Source: Enchytraeus crypticus
Taxonomy: Eukaryota; Annelida; Clitellata; Enchytraeida; Enchytraeidae
Direction: 5' to 3'
Assembly: GCA_905160935.1 (NCBI GenBank)
Contig: CAJHZI010000697.1
Span: forward strand, 1,948,501-2,012,500
DNA length: 64,000 nucleotides
Part shown: piece after piece, positions 1-15,200 of the stretch
Layout: the number at the start of each line of letters is the position of its first letter
Numbering within the stretch: position 1 is the first letter of the stretch
Notes under the pieces: generated by a model
What the model was told of the DNA's origin: nothing
What the model saw: the letters and a program-made list of their open reading frames with translations, nothing else
Databases searched by the model: none
Translations under genes and position numbers: made by a program

Positions 1-390
1 CAAATCTGACTTTAGTCTATGAAACATCTAACGAATAATTACAGTGAATTTTAAAATGTCTGGTCTGATCTGTTTCAGCGCAAATGACGAATAAAGACGC
101 CATGACTCTACCGCTATATCATCCTGAGCTTGCTGTAACATTACCGCTCATAACGACGTAACTTTCACTGAGAGCTGGAAAGAAATAAACGTGTTCTCGT
201 TTGAACGGATTATACTAATCTATAATAGTCCAAATTAGGTTGTGTGGAATCTGTGCTTAACCAGGATTATAATCTGCGAAACATTTGGATTAACAACCAG
301 TTAGGGTTCTTGGAATTTCCTGATGACGGATCGCATGGAAAAGGAAATAAAATGAAACTAGTCTTACGTTAAATTTCTGTACAGCGAGGA

Positions 391-398
391 CTATAAAA
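391..398 (+). promoter_or_regulatory. Possible TATA box upstream of the Notch ligand
   Basis: CTATAAAA lies 260 bp before the proposed start codon. In AT-rich DNA such a match is expected by chance, so support is weak. No other core-promoter element was recognised in the first 650 bases. Confidence 0.15.
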
Positions 399-658
399 CT
401 AATACTGGATAGTCTATATAATGTGATCTTAAATGGTCTATGATTGCGATAGATTTAGTTTATATTTCGATTAATTGTCGGTGGCTTAAATTGGATTATT
501 TTCAATCTCGAGAACTGATCCCTGTTGAATTATTACTCTAAGCAATTGATCGGTACTTCTGTGATATGAAGAAATAACTAGAGTCACAAATATTGAGCTA
601 TAATTGCTAAGGTATTAGAGAGAATTGTCACCTACATAGAGTTATAGCATTCGTGAAC

Positions 659-733
659 ATGTTGGCACTGAACAGGTATATTGGGCGAGCTACAGTAGTC
701 TTGTGGATAGCGCATCTGATTCTTATCAATGTG
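659..733 (+). CDS. Notch ligand exon 1: signal peptide
   Basis: ATG at 659 opens 25 codons with a basic N-terminal part (residues N, R, R) and a hydrophobic core [13 protein letters not shown], followed at 734 by a good donor GTACGTATG. The exon ends in phase 0, as exon 2 requires. Spliced together, the junction reads [13 protein letters not shown], giving a signal-peptidase site of V-S-A type just before the MNNL domain. This is where known Notch-ligand genes carry their first intron. The 13.4 kb intron that follows makes it an inference. No competing signal-peptide exon was seen closer to exon 2. Confidence 0.6.
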
Positions 734-3700
734 GTACGTATGAAAAATCTCTACTGTTACTTTAATAGAAAGTTTTTTAAATATGGGTCAACCTGTATTA
801 ATGTTTTACTTTCAGAGTTTTATGAAGCATTTTTCAATTATACTTGCAGGAAAATATGTGCCGCTTTACTTGAAGCAGACTGATTAAATTGTGGTGTCGC
901 TAATATATTATCTGCTGCAATAAAATATTAACTTCAATTTAGCGTTAAATATTGTAATGACTCAATAAAGAAAATTCCATGACTAATTGAAACTGAAGAA
1001 AAGCAACCTTTAAATTGGCATAATTTCTGTTATTGCAGAACTTGTAGGGCATACTTAACAGTTTCTACAGGAACTGAGATGTCTATATTTGAAATTAGGC
1101 TTTTGCATATACACGAGGGCAGTTCTTATGTGATAAAAATGCTTATATTAAATAAAATTTAAAAGTATCTAATTTAACAATTGGAAATTTGAAAGGATTT
1201 TCTAATCCTTCGTTTCTAGTCTTACTGTATAAGAAACGATTCTTTTTCAGTATTGACTGTCTGAGTCTGCAGTCCCTTTACTGCTTGAAACGACTAGAAA
1301 TTCAGAAACCAATGGATATCTATGTCGTCGTCATTCATCATCATAATCATCATCATCTTCATATTCCATATGGAGGTCTAGTTAGAAGAAGTATATAAGA
1401 AGTTCTAGTTGTTAGAAGTTAGGTAGTGATTGAATCATGATTGTTCTGAACTTAGTTTTTTAGTGATTTATTTGTTAAGTTATTGATCTTTAACATAATA
1501 ATTGAACTAAGCTTAGACTAAGTTAGGTAATGATTTAATCATGATTGAACAGAGCTTAGATTAAGTTAGGTAATGATTGAATCATGATTGAATTAAGGTT
1601 ATATTAAACTAAAGCATGATTCAACTGGGCTTAGATTAAATTTGGTAATGATTGAATCATGATTGTTCTGAGCATAGTTTAAGCTGGGAATCGGTTTATA
1701 TTGTAGCGTTAAATTTGTGCAGAACCGCAAGTAAATTGATGTTACTCGTCTATCAGAATCTTTTCAGTATGTACTAGGTAGCTGCTGGGGAAGCCGAGGC
1801 TAGTCCAGTTAATAGGCTGATCACTGATCGAAATTTCTTGTCAACAAGCGACAATTCGATGTACAATTCGAATGATTTTGATATCGACATAAATGATTTA
1901 GATTTCGGCATAAATAATTTGAAATAACCAAATGGACGATTTATATGAGTACATAAATTATTTCGATATTTTAAGTTATTTGGTGTCGACATAGACATGT
2001 AAGTAAATACGATATCTAAATATATATATATACACGTATATATGTGATATTTTATACATTTAAATTAGACTGATACCCAATCCTAGTCCGGAGGGTTAAC
2101 TAATTTATATTTTAGATCATGCAATGGTCACAAAATAATTTTATTATGCGATTTTTTAATTAATGGCATAACGTTAATCCGGCTTAGAATAGATTGTATA
2201 ATATTCATCTATGGGACAAGCTTCACAATCCAGCAAAATATTCGGTTCTTTTATAGACTTATCGCTGAAACCCTTGTTATATTCATGTCACTGCTGAATA
2301 GACCAACCGTTTAATGAGCACTCCATAAAAACTGATCAAGTATGTAATAAGAAAGCCAATAGAAAACCACCACAAAAACTATCTTTAGATTTATTCATAC
2401 TAAAGGCTGCATTGAAGACTTGATAAAAGCCCTCCTGATTGAATTAACATTTTGTTCGAAGGGTTTATCTTTAGAGGGTAATCTAGCAAAGAATAAGAAT
2501 GATATGTACCATAGATTTGAATTAGGCAAACAAATCAAGAATTTAAGAGAATGCAACGTTTAATGCAGATACAGACATCATACTATTGATCTTTTGATAG
2601 GCTAGAGGGGGTAGATATGCATAAGTTTAGATTAAGATATTTTGAGATCATATAATAGAGGCTCTTGTATCTGCAAAGAACATTTAACCATACGTAACTC
2701 TAAATCTCTTTCGTTGAGAATTAAATAAAATTAGTTATTTACGCTTACACAAGTTTTAACGTATACATTGTAGTTTGCAGATGCTGTTGGACTCCGTAAA
2801 CGTATATACTATGCGTGTGACAGTTATTGAAATGATTTCAATTCTGTACGAGAGAGATCTTGCCATCTTGATATCGCAAGATTGATGGATTGCCTTACAC
2901 TGCTCGTAATAGTTGATCGACGGATTCGCCGAGAATGTAAGATAAGCCGTGCAGCCCGGAACCACAGATAGGATGCGAGTTAGATCCAGTGCGCTCACCG
3001 GATATATGAGACTAAATCCACAAATATTTAGTTTATTTGCATGGTCGACGTCGAAAAATATGACTATGAATTAAGTGACGGCAATAAGATAATTTCTGAG
3101 AATAAATTACGGATCAATGAGAAATCGTTAGCAAGTAAGTGAACAAAGTTTAATCGATAAAGCATAAAATAAACTTTCATTAAGTTTAATAAGTAAAACA
3201 TGTAATAAACTTTCATTACTTAGTTTATTAGAAAGCCAACAAACTAAGTAATGAAAATTAAATTTCGGAGTCGATTTAATCTCTAATTCAGTATATTCAG
3301 GGTTTGTAATAGACGTCAAATCAAGGAGAAGATCTTCACTGTTGCATAATAATTACATTTACAAGAAAACATGAAGTTTGTTTCATAGCAACCTATTAAA
3401 GCTATTTATTATTCCATTTACATGATTTTTATATAAATAGTATTGCACATTTTAGTTTAATGACTTGGGACTATTTTGTATCTGGAAGTAAACAAGTTTT
3501 GTCAACGATTAAAAGTTTACGAATGAATGAGCCAAGAAAATAAGAGATTTACGTGTGACAATATAAAGAGCGGCGTACCGACAATTATACGCTCGGTCCA
3601 TATTAGCGTTTAGCTGCAACGTTTGTATTAGCGCAGTGGCGCGAAAAAGCCGTCTTTATTGTTCATTTTCCTTATCAGACGTCGTGCACCAAACACGCGC

Positions 3701-6085
3701 TAACGTGTGCGCGCAAAATAGCAATTAACAATAACAAAAAACTGAAAACCATTCATGCTCGAAAAGCAGCCGCTTCGTTAAGAAAAGAAACAATCCCATA
3801 GAAATTTTATTATTCGTTATTTATGTTCGTTTGTCACAGAGTCATTCGTATTTGAATGTTTGTAATAACTGAGCTCTTAAATATTACGATTTTTATTCTT
3901 ATCTAGTTTTGGGGTTTTACTGCTTTGCTTTTCAGAATTTAATCGACTTTTTCAGCTAATTCGCATAAATACCTGTATTAGCTAAAGGTGTTGTTCATAA
4001 ACGAAACAAAGTAATTTAATGGTTTTTTATTATCATTAAAATACACGAAAATATATATTATTTTTATATTTTTATAGTCGAATTTACTTTTAGATGATTG
4101 GATCAGGCATATTTTCGTTTCAATTAAATTATTTTCTAGCAGCTTAAAAACTTTCCAAGAATCCTGATATGCAGCTATATCATTGACGCTTGAAACACAC
4201 CCTAAATTCAGTACACTATACTGAGTGGGTAGTATACATGTACATATCGACAAGTTTTCTGCTGCTGATCTGTAGGAAACTGTTTATTCTCTACTCGTCT
4301 ATGACATGCTATTCGTTGACATGCTATTCGCTGACTTGCCTTAGAGACAGAAGACTGACATTAAGCTAGGCTTTAGGCATGAATTCTACACTAAATCTCT
4401 AACATCTTACTAATTTTAATGAATTTTTCTTATCGTCACTTTTGCAGAACGCGTAGTATTTTTTACTTTTTAGCATTTTGAGGACACCTTGGTGCTTGCA
4501 CCTGAATCAATAGAATGCACGCGTGTAGAGACAAGGCAGTAAGGTCAGCCAGGGTTACCCTGTCTCGAGCGCTGGCGGGTCTTAATGGGAAAACGTCATC
4601 TTGTGCCCATTGTCTCGATTCTGCCTCCCTGTCAATAGCCTCCGCTATACAAGGCTGTGGAGATAGAAGTGAATGGAATAGCGAACTAATGTGAATTAAT
4701 GTTGAAATATCTACTGACTATTCTAGAGTGATAGAAGCATTTATTAAATATTAGCACTACATTTGTTTAATTTAATGCTATTAATTTCATTTTATTAATA
4801 TCAGCACTTTCGTTCCATATTTCATGATATCAGTAGTATTTTTACTACTATTTTAATACATCAAGTCTAATTTTGCCAGAGACAGTCAGAAATGTTTTAA
4901 GAACTAACAATTAGGAATCCAAATGATTTATTGTAATTTTATAATGTCTAATTTCACTGCAGATGGAGGCAGGTACAGATGATATGATGTAGCATCAGAA
5001 CTTATCTCATTCCTAAATTTTCCTCTTTATTTCCGCTCACATCTACATGTACATCATGAAATCATCCGAAATTCGTGGTCGTGATCTATTATTTCATTTC
5101 AATTTACCTCTTTTTAGAGTTTGTTCTGTGACTCCTAATGGAATTCTTTTTCTTTTTTTCGTTTTTAGACTACTTTCACAGCCACTATCACATCTGCCGG
5201 AGTGTCGAGGATATAACTTGAACATCTGATGAGATGTTGCATGTAATTGGCAATATTCTGAAGGTCTTTATTAAAATAGGTGATGTAAAGTTTCAAGTAG
5301 AATAAGCTTAGAATAGGCTTATAATAGGCCTAGAATAGGCTTATAATAGGCCTTTAGTAGGCTTAGAATAGGCTTGGAATAGGCTTAGCATGAGCTTTGT
5401 GTAATCTTAGAATAGATTTAGCCAAGTGTCTTAAATTCTGTTCATCAGTGTAGAAAGATTATAGAATTTGTCTTGGACAGTGACAGATCGACCTCCTAAA
5501 AGTGAGCGAATGTCAGCTGGAACACGAGGGGGAGGGGTGCTTTGCATAGAGGGGAGGGGAGACGGAAGAGAGCTGTTAAACTGGGGGAGGAAGTGACTTT
5601 TTACGCACAATTTATTTCTTGTCTTTCTTTATGTTATTGTTTTGCACCGGGCACTCACTGTCAGCTATGGTAGGACGCTAAACAAAAGGTAGCGCTACTG
5701 AAGTATTGAAGAGCTCGCCATTCTAGGGGATGTTCCTATTAAATACATGTGTTTGCGCATGTTTGTGTGCCTGTGCGTGTAGATATTTTGTATGCTATCT
5801 TTAGACTTTTGTGCTTTTGTTCATCATTGCGTGCTTGTCTGTGTATAGCTGCACACATGCAGTCTGCAGTTGATCGTTAATCGTGCGTGCGCTTGTGCAA
5901 TACGTGCATTTTTGTGTTTTTGCTGTTATTTGAGTTTGAGGGGAATATGAGTGCTTTTATGTGTGGGTTTTGCGTGTGTATGCGGGGCATGCATGTGCTT
6001 GCTCGTGTGTGGATATGTATGTATGTGCTTGTGCGCTTAGATGCATTTGTTAGTCTTGAATATATGTCCCACCAGAAACCTTGCG

Positions 6086-6136
<51 letters not shown>

Positions 6137-6203
6137 TATAGATATATATATATATATATATACATGTATATATATATATGTATATATATATGTATATATA
6201 TAC

Positions 6204-6241
<38 letters not shown>

Positions 6242-9200
6242 AAATCTGCGTTTGTACTGTTGTTACTTCTCAATCCTTGACTACTACTAATCACTCGGTT
6301 TATTTAGCAAGATGCTTGCAGCAAAATTTACAGCAAAAATGTAAGGTTAACTAGATACTGACTAAGATGACCATGATTACATAAGCATCGTTATTATCAC
6401 TATATCATTATCATATGTTATCATCACTCCATCATTATCGTCGTTATCATCACTCTATCATTATAATCTGTAGAGTCGTCTTAGTTAGAGGTAGAGCTAC
6501 TATTTACCTGTGATTTCTGACAGCTGCGGTTCGACTACAGCAGCTGCTGCTGCTCTGGGCTACAGCAGCTGCTGCAACCTGGTTGCAGTACAACAGCTGC
6601 AAAACAGCTACTGCTGTGCTACAACGAGCAGCTGCTGTAGCTGGATTACAGCACAACAGCTGCTGCAGCTAAGCTACAGCATAACCGCTGCTACAGCTCT
6701 GCTACCGCAAAACTGCTGTTACAGCTGGGCTACAGCACAACAGCTGCTTCAGCTGGGCTACAGCACAGCCGCTGCTTCAGCTGGGCTACAGCACAGCTGC
6801 TGCTACAGCTGGGCTACAGTACAGCCGCTGCTAGAGCTCCGTTACTGGAAAACTACTGTTGTAGCTTAGCTGCAGCACGACAGCTGCTATAGCTCCGGTA
6901 CTATCGGAGTTATCGGGTGCATATACAGCTGCTTTTAACAGCAGACTATCGTCTACATTCCTAACATCGTCTTTAGATGACGAAATTGACTTCAAATCAT
7001 CGCTGTATTGAACTGTATTTTATCCAGTGGCAGAATGTATCGTAAATTTTTATTTTTATTTTTTCTCATGTCCAATATGTGCCAATACTTTGTGCTGTTG
7101 TTTTTGTTTATGTCTTTGTTCATTCGGAATGTGTATTCAAAAAGTTTGCAAGTGTATATTTCATGAAATTTAAACTAATCAGCCTAATTGAAAGCTCAAA
7201 ATCAGCAAGGCCAGGATGTTTTGTGAGTTTTCTGCCAGGTGCACTACGGGACATAATTAGAGACATGAGCCGTAAATTAAAGTGCGACTGTGCTTCAGTT
7301 GTGCAGGGATTCTAGAAAGTGCAGGTGCAGATCATTTAGCTACAGAAATCTTTCAATTGCAGGTGATACCTAAAGGCAGCTGCAGATATCTCCTAGCAAG
7401 TCATAAGTGTAGTGTTACTGTCATACTAATTTAAGTAATACTAATACACAATGAGCCGAGAAAATGAAATTAATTGGTATAACGTAACGTGGTTATCAAC
7501 TTTAGTATAAACTAAAGTCTAATTAGATTCGCTTTTAAGTCTATTTGGTCTAAACATGTAAATTGTAAATCTATTTGCGTTTAGGCTTCAGAGTAACTGA
7601 TAGGAAAGGTATCTTATTAACTGATAAGTATCTTAGTAACTGATGTATGTATCTTAGTAACTGATAGGAAAGGTATCTAATGGTCTTACTTTCTTGGTCT
7701 TTAAATAATTTCTTGGACTTCGTCTTATTGATTGCACTGGTCATAAACTGAACAAACGAAGTATGCTGGAGGTCGCGACAGATCTTTCCAGAATTTAAGG
7801 TTTAATACGTACAGCACGATGTGTACTAGACAAGGACACTTTTGTTAATCATCGTATAATTTTACGGTCTACGCAGTTTTATTTATTTATGGTTTTCACG
7901 CTTGTTTATCAGAGAAAAGCGATAGACTCCTGACTGCCGTGTCTGTAGAACAGTTTTTATTTCATTACTTAAAGAAAGACTGAGATGGCATGAGCGGTTA
8001 CCAATCTGCATTTGAAAAAAAACTATTCTCACCAATCTAAACCATTTCTATGCAAATATTTTTGCGCATATAGCTGGAGTGCAGCAGTTGCACAAATTGT
8101 TGAACAAAAGTTTTAAAGTGCTTTAATGTGCTAATTTTAATTGGCAAGTGTAAAGAAAAATATATGTTATGTCTTACCTGCAACTAATTAACATTAAAAC
8201 GAGGAGGCTATCGTTAACGTTGTCAGTTCAGGTGTTTACAGCTGGAGCAGTTTCTATGTCTCACATGTTTTAGACCTCATGACGTTATTGCCATCAAGTA
8301 GTAGACATTAGAATTTTATATATTAGAAACATTAGATTTGTATCACCAGGTCTTTTACATCGTGTCCAAAATAAGAAGCTTAGATATTGCAGCACATTAG
8401 GAGGAGAGAACCTTCAGTGCAGACAGGACGATAATTAATTACAGATCTGGTTCTGGGTGACAGAATCAGAGGAAGACCCACCATTGGTAGATAACTATGG
8501 ATGGATCACCATGAATGGATCACCATGGATGGATCACCATGAATGGATCACCATGGATGGATCACCATGGATGGATCACCATGGATGGATGATGGTATAC
8601 AGTGGAGCAGGTCGAGGTGAACAGCGTTGTCGCAGGCAGCCAAATCAAGAACTACCGGGAGAGATTCTTCATCACCGAGTCCTTACTTCTGCCGAGAAGA
8701 GGATTGAACATGAACGAGATAACTCAGATTTTTATATGTTGATCTAGCGGTAAAAGTGTAAACTATAATAAAATAAACGCAGTTAGAGCGCACCTATCGC
8801 TCATAACAACATCGAGCACAAGTCAAATGCAAACGAAAGGCTAAAACTTAAATGCCTATGTAATTGTTGTACGATTGGCATATCCAAATGCTCAGCTGCT
8901 TTTGCATTTACATTAGGGTATTTACAGAAACAGCAAGGCCTTTGATGCGGCGGCTGTTGCCCCATTGCTACCTTGTTGCTATACTTGTAAACTTCAATCA
9001 ATGCTCAAATCTGCGTCTATGTTCATTGAAGGACAGGTGGTTGTAGATAAGTAGACCTAATGTGCAGGGTACATCAGATAAATACTGCTAAAATTCAACC
9101 AGCTTTATCCTAGGGTTAGAAAAATTTGATTGTAATAATAGGTTGATAAATGTAGTATACATTTACATATGATTGTTTTACATAAAATTCTTGGAATGCG

Positions 9201-12200
9201 ACACGCATGCGACACGCCTGCGATACGTCTGCGACACATCTGCGACACGCCTGCGTGTCTTGGACCTGACATTTATTTCACTAGCAAGACAATTTCAAGG
9301 GAGAAAAAATAGACATCGTATTCTGTATTTTCTGAAGTTTTTTGATTGGGTCTGCCTGGTTAATGGATAGATTTCTGCAGATCTTACAAACGACTGAGAT
9401 ATGATGTATGAAAGCACCAGGTCATTCATTGATTTACTTATAGTTGCAGCTAGCGATAGTTGCCGCAAATTACCCATCAGTATGATACTCGTACACATCG
9501 GCTTAGGCAAAATATTCGAGAATTTCAGCTGCTGTCAATATTGTATTTAGATCATTGTAGCTGGTCGATTTAAAATCCTCAACTCTCTCGATTCTTTGAA
9601 CTCGATAATCGCTGCTTTGTAAATAATCGCTAATTTGTTTATACTTTTGAATTTCCTGCATTAGAAGTCATCTTGTCTCGTGTTGAGACGGTAATTTATA
9701 GAAAAATGTAGCGCATTGTAATTTTTCTAACAATTCAAAATGGAGTTACATCTACTTTGTACAAGTCGAATAGGCCTATCGTCGGCAGTACCGCTCAGTT
9801 ACAATGCGATGAAATTTCCGCACAATTGAAATCTTTGGACACAATTATAGACTGGTTAAAATATGGAAACTTATTAACTGCAATTAGGAATAACTGTAAT
9901 AATTGCACAATTGTAATAAGGCACAATGCTCTTCTGCGATTAACAACTTATACTAGATCTTTCAACATCAGAGCTATTTACTAGGAGACAAACAAGGTGC
10001 CGTCTATACTATCCAATTGGCAAAATTTCACGAAACGTTTGTCCTCAGCAGAAAATATTAAATATAGCTTAGCGCGTCCTAAGTCTAGCTTAACGTCGTT
10101 TACGATAGCGTCGAAGTTGTGTTTATTTATTTTGTTACATTCATGACCTGCAGTATGTAATACACCTTTTTTGCTTAGTTGCTATTTTTGTAATTTTCAT
10201 TTTTCTTCTCCTAAATGATTATTAGTAATCGTTGCCTTTTTTATAACGCATCTATTTTTGATGCGACAGATTTAAGAATAATCTCGCAACGCCATGAAGT
10301 TTTTAGCCAATGAACACGCCCAACCAAGTAATAACCGAGCTAGACGTTGCTTAACTTCATCGCAAGTGTTGTTTACATTTGTTTGTAGAGGCAGAACGCG
10401 AGTAAGGCATTGAATGGTATAGGTGTATCATTGAAGGCGATTGAAAGTGAACTATTGAACGTTGTGGTCAATACAAGAGATCGATATGACAGCGTGATTT
10501 TATTGTTGCTATTTTCAATGGACCGAATGAGTACTAGTCATTGATCAGCAGCTGAGGAGAGAAAGACATAGAGTAAAAGACAGAGGAAAATAAAGAGAGA
10601 GAGAGAGATAGGAAGTGAGAAAGAGGAAGTGAGAGAGAGGGAAAGCGTGAGAAAGAGAAAGAGTATGCAGGATATGAAAAAATGAAGAACTGTCAGAACT
10701 TTGAAGAGATTTTACTTCGTTATCACCAGTAGCTGTGTAAGTAATCTCTGAAGAGCTTTTAGTTATTGAGAATCAATTTCCAAGCATTTTAGATCAAACA
10801 CTGAGAAGCTGCTAGAGGGCATTGTGGAGATTTATAAAAGATTGAGCTGTAAGACTACATGATAGAAATAAGCAATCAGGGTCGCCTAATTGGTTTAGAT
10901 ATTCAAAAAAATTTCTTTAGACTAATTTAGGCGGTTGAATTACGGGCTTAACTTTTGATCACCATTCATTTTTGCATTGAACTTGATTTATTGGTAAGTT
11001 TTAGCACATACGAAGAACATTTCAACATTTCATTTGTAGATTCTGAGTGACCAAATCCTGCCGATAATTAGAAATAAGGAGAATGAGAAAAAGAGTAGAA
11101 GAGATGTAGCAGTAGAGGCAGACAGGAACTGATGATCGACAAATCGACATTGACATCGCCTTATGACGAGGAACCGGACGTTGAATTTCTATTGATTGGT
11201 TCTTACTGATTGACAAACCCAATGAGAGACGTACAATTGAGAAAAAGAAAGAAAAAAAGTTAATGTAAAGCTAATGTTAATGTCAGTTTCCTCACTCGAA
11301 AGCGATGTCAGTGACGGGCGAGCCCAGGAGTTGAACCCTGCACATACTGATCCGCGGTCGAATATCTTACCGAAATCGCCACTGGCTCCAGCAAAACAAA
11401 GAGATAGATAGAGATAATTCTAATGATAAAACAACAAAGTAAATGATAGAAAGGCAGAGAATAGGAAATTAGGACAACGAAGCAGTTTGTCCTAGGCAAG
11501 CAAGCATCTAAGTCCAGAGGAAGTGGAACGAAGAGTCCTAGTCCAGAGGAAGTGGCACAAAAAGTTCTAGCCTAGAGGAAGCCGCACAAAGAGACCTAGC
11601 CTAGAGGAAGTGGCACAAAGAGACCTATCCTACAGGAAGTGGCACAAAACGTCCTAGCCCTGAGGAAGAGGCACAAAGAGACCTAGCCTAAAGGAAGTGG
11701 AACGAAGTTTAGAGAAGTAATAACGCGCGACACTCCCGTGCCTTCAAACATCATTTCCATCCTCGATTCTCGACGTCGCCGGGATATTACTTCCTGTTCT
11801 AGAAGTGAGCCGGAAGTGGATCAGGGATCAGCGAATGAAATTCGGAATGAAAATACTCCATTGATACTGAAAGAAGCTGCGACTTCTTCTATGTAGTCTA
11901 TCCTAGACATTTCGCTTTTTTATGAATATTTCGCATATATAAAAAGAATTGTGATCCGGCATTAGCCATAACAACAGCAAACAATAATTTTACTCAACTA
12001 CAGTAATACTGTTATCCACGACAACGGCAAGCACTTCGATTCTCATGGGATCTGATCTCAATGAAAATTTTCGGTCATTCACAAGATAAATAAATTTATA
12101 ATGAACTTAAACTGCGGAACCGTCTCAGCATATGGTAATTAAAGTGACAGATATCATCGTGATTCGTTTCACTTAAATGAGATATTTATCTGTCAACCTC

Positions 12201-15200
12201 TACAACGTTTGAGTTCTGTTTTATTTCTTTTGCAGCCAGTGCGATGTTCGTTTGAACAATGCTATGTGCAAGATCTGTATGATATACATGGCAGAAATGT
12301 TTTCATTAATGTAACATAATTACGAATAAACTTATTTAATTTATTTCAGAAAAATAGTAATTAGAAAGTAGAAAGCATTAGAAATATATAATGTACATTA
12401 AAATCGAAGTTATTTTTGTAAAACTAATAATAACTACGAATTAAGTTATGAATTATTTTACCGAATTGGAGTGATTGCTTAAAATAACCTTCGCATTTGA
12501 TCAGTTTTGGGCATAGTAATAAATAACTTAGAAATAATACAATTATTTTTGGAGTAACTTCATTAATTAAACTACATTGTTAATGCCTAGATAAAATCAA
12601 ATAAGACTATGATATGGATTTAAAGGTATTGAACTACAAGTGAAATTTAAAATTGACATTAATTTTAAGAACTAAAACGGTAATTAGTTTAAGAAATAAA
12701 ATAAAAATAAAAATAACAATTATTGTCTAAAACTGAAATTTCTAATAGAAATAAAGTATTATTTTAAAACATAAAAGTGAAAAGAAATTTTTACAGAAGA
12801 ATGATATTTCAAATAAAAAGAACTTGTTTTAAGAAATAGAATATCTCCGGTATAGAATATCGTACTTTTATTAAGCAATAAGCATAATTACCAACCGATT
12901 AGCGGAAGAACAAACGAGTGTTTACTTTTTTATTTTTCTGTTTATTCTCTTAATATCTTATATCTGTTTACACTATCAGAAGTTAATTAAATGAGAACAA
13001 TGGAGCCGGAAGTGTGGCATGGGAATGGATTGCACCGGATGTGATTGCTACTGTTCATGGAGGTGCTTTACCTCGGCTCTATGGCTTTACGGGTAAATTG
13101 ATCGTAACTCAACTATGCATCCCACAATTGGGATGGCATTTAGGAAGCGGTGTTATGATGTGAATATTGGATAAATGTCATAGTATGCCAAACAGTATTG
13201 CTTTGCAATTAAGGGGTTCGTCTGCTTCAAATTAATCCATAAATTTCGTAGGATCCATTTCAGTCTGCGCAAATATTATGTTTTGATTATGTGCATAATT
13301 GTCGACTTTGTTCTTTTTTGCGATTGTAATAATTTCGATACTTTTCGATGACTTTCCAAATTAACAGTATGAATGCAATCGATTGCATTGTATTACAAAT
13401 ATTGTAAATTCTATATAATATTTTGCTATGATCGGCTTGGAATTAGCATTCGTAAAAACATTATTTTAAATATAAATGCATAGATTCTGAGTTATTGTGT
13501 CAAATAGGTAAAAAGCCAAACCTAAATAACTACTTCTCTCGGTATAAAATGTACATTATAGTAAAACTTAAGTTTGCTGAAACTTAGGGTAAATCCTAAG
13601 GTTAAGGTTATGCATGTAGTTAGGGTCAGAAGCTGTTTGAGCAATCAAATGTTAAAATCAGTCAAAACTTTTCAAGGTGTTAAACGGTTTTGCTACTTTT
13701 GAAGTAAATTTACTTATTTATTTTATTTATTTAAAATGTATATTTGAATAGCAAGCATACATTGTGATTCAAATAATTGAATAGCGCATAATTGCAAAAT
13801 CAGGGCTATCCCAAACCGCTGTGCACTTATAGGGACCCATATATGGTTAAATACAGATCGATTTATACTAGCTTTAGTGTCAAGCACCTGATCTGACTAG
13901 AATATCAGTGAAGTCTTAGACAATATTAGTTAAATCTGCTGATTATTTCATGCTCAAACCTCGAAATAATGAGCTGCAAGACAAATTGTCCAAGACGGTC
14001 TAAGTCTTGCTCTCCTATAAATATTGTATGACCCTCTTATCAATTTCACTGGCTACCTTAGCTTTTTGATCTTACTTGGATGACTTGGGGATATAAGTGA
14101 AAGATATGCGTTATGAATATTAATGGAATGCTTGTGTATGTGTTCGTTGCAGGTGAGTGCTGTAACTTACGGCTCTTTACAAGTCTTCCTTCTCTCATTC
14201 GACAATCCACAAAGTCTAACGTCACGTGGTGAACTTTGTCATTCCGCTCTCACTGCATTCATCCCTCCTAATCAATCCTCGTCATCTTCAGCAGCAACTA
14301 GACGACCTGCAACTACCTCATCATTCAAGAGTCCAACCAGTCAGCCGCTTGCTCAGTCGAACCCAGAACCCTGCAGAACGTTTCTTAGGTTTTGTTTCAC
14401 GAACTATCAGATCCTCCCAGCCGATGGAGATGTACAGTGTAGCTATAGGACGTTAATTACCCCAATTTTAAATAATATTTCTACAGGGGGAGGTGTCGCC
14501 CAGAAGAGCGGGAGCAGTTTTTGGTTTAGTGACGAAGTTGATGCAAATGCAGAAGTTAACAGAAAGGAAATTGGTCCGGAATTTTACAATCCTGTAGAGT
14601 TCCCGATGGACTTCAGATGGGAGGTGAGTTTTAAACAGATGCATAGTTTGATATTTACTTTAGAATTATCTATCGTGCAATTAGTAGATTTCAATAATTA
14701 TGCTAATTTAAAAAGTACATCTGTTGCATGCAGTGGCAATATTGAATTCTTTTTAAATTTTAATTTTAAATATATTGTAGGAATTCAAGAATAATATACA
14801 GTAAATTTGATTTTATACACGAAAGCACCAATAATGGATTTGTACCACTCATAGCAAAGTAACTTGCTTTAAACAAACCATTTCTGCATCATTTGTGTCA
14901 GCAACCCGAAACATTACTGACAATTTTTTCACCTCTGAGCAAAGTAACCTCTATAAATTTTTATAGAATGTATAGTTTTTATTGTCGCAAGTGATAATTT
15001 TAGCGAATCAATTATAAGGCTGAGACAGTGAGGCTATCTGTTAGGTTTGAGAATTTAGATCAGTATGTGCGGATTCAAATCCGATGGCTGCTCATCGCCA
15101 ATGTTCTTTCGCGATATGGAATCAGCTATATATTATTAATCACCGTGCAACACATTTACGTGTCATTAAACTGTAAATCATTGGGCTATAAATTATTGAC

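Larger units (their letters stand above)
734..14152 (+). other. Notch ligand intron 1 (13.4 kb)
   Basis: AT-rich DNA with no recognisable coding sequence. It contains minisatellites near 1.4, 5.3, 6.5, 7.6, 8.5, 9.2 and 11.5 kb, a TA microsatellite, a purine-rich (GA) stretch at 10555-10670, one 5S-derived SINE and one SINE-2 copy. Stretches 2000-5290, 7700-8450 and 11710-14150 hold nothing I could classify. A GC-richer patch at 4520-4690 and another at 13000-13170 may be old dispersed repeats. First introns of developmental genes often hold enhancers, but no motif cluster was identified by eye. Confidence 0.6.

Noticed and set aside
653-883. A free-standing 76-residue protein
   Set aside because: The part after 733 is non-conserved sequence following a strong donor; the first 25 codons fit better as the signal-peptide exon.
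6510-6869. A Ser/Ala/Cys/Gln-rich secreted protein
   Set aside because: CAGCTG minisatellite with irregular units and no signal peptide or splice context.
14123-14794. A 223-codon frame as a complete gene
   Set aside because: It is the MNNL exon plus flanking intron: the first 10 codons overlap the acceptor and the codons after 14623 are intron read-through.
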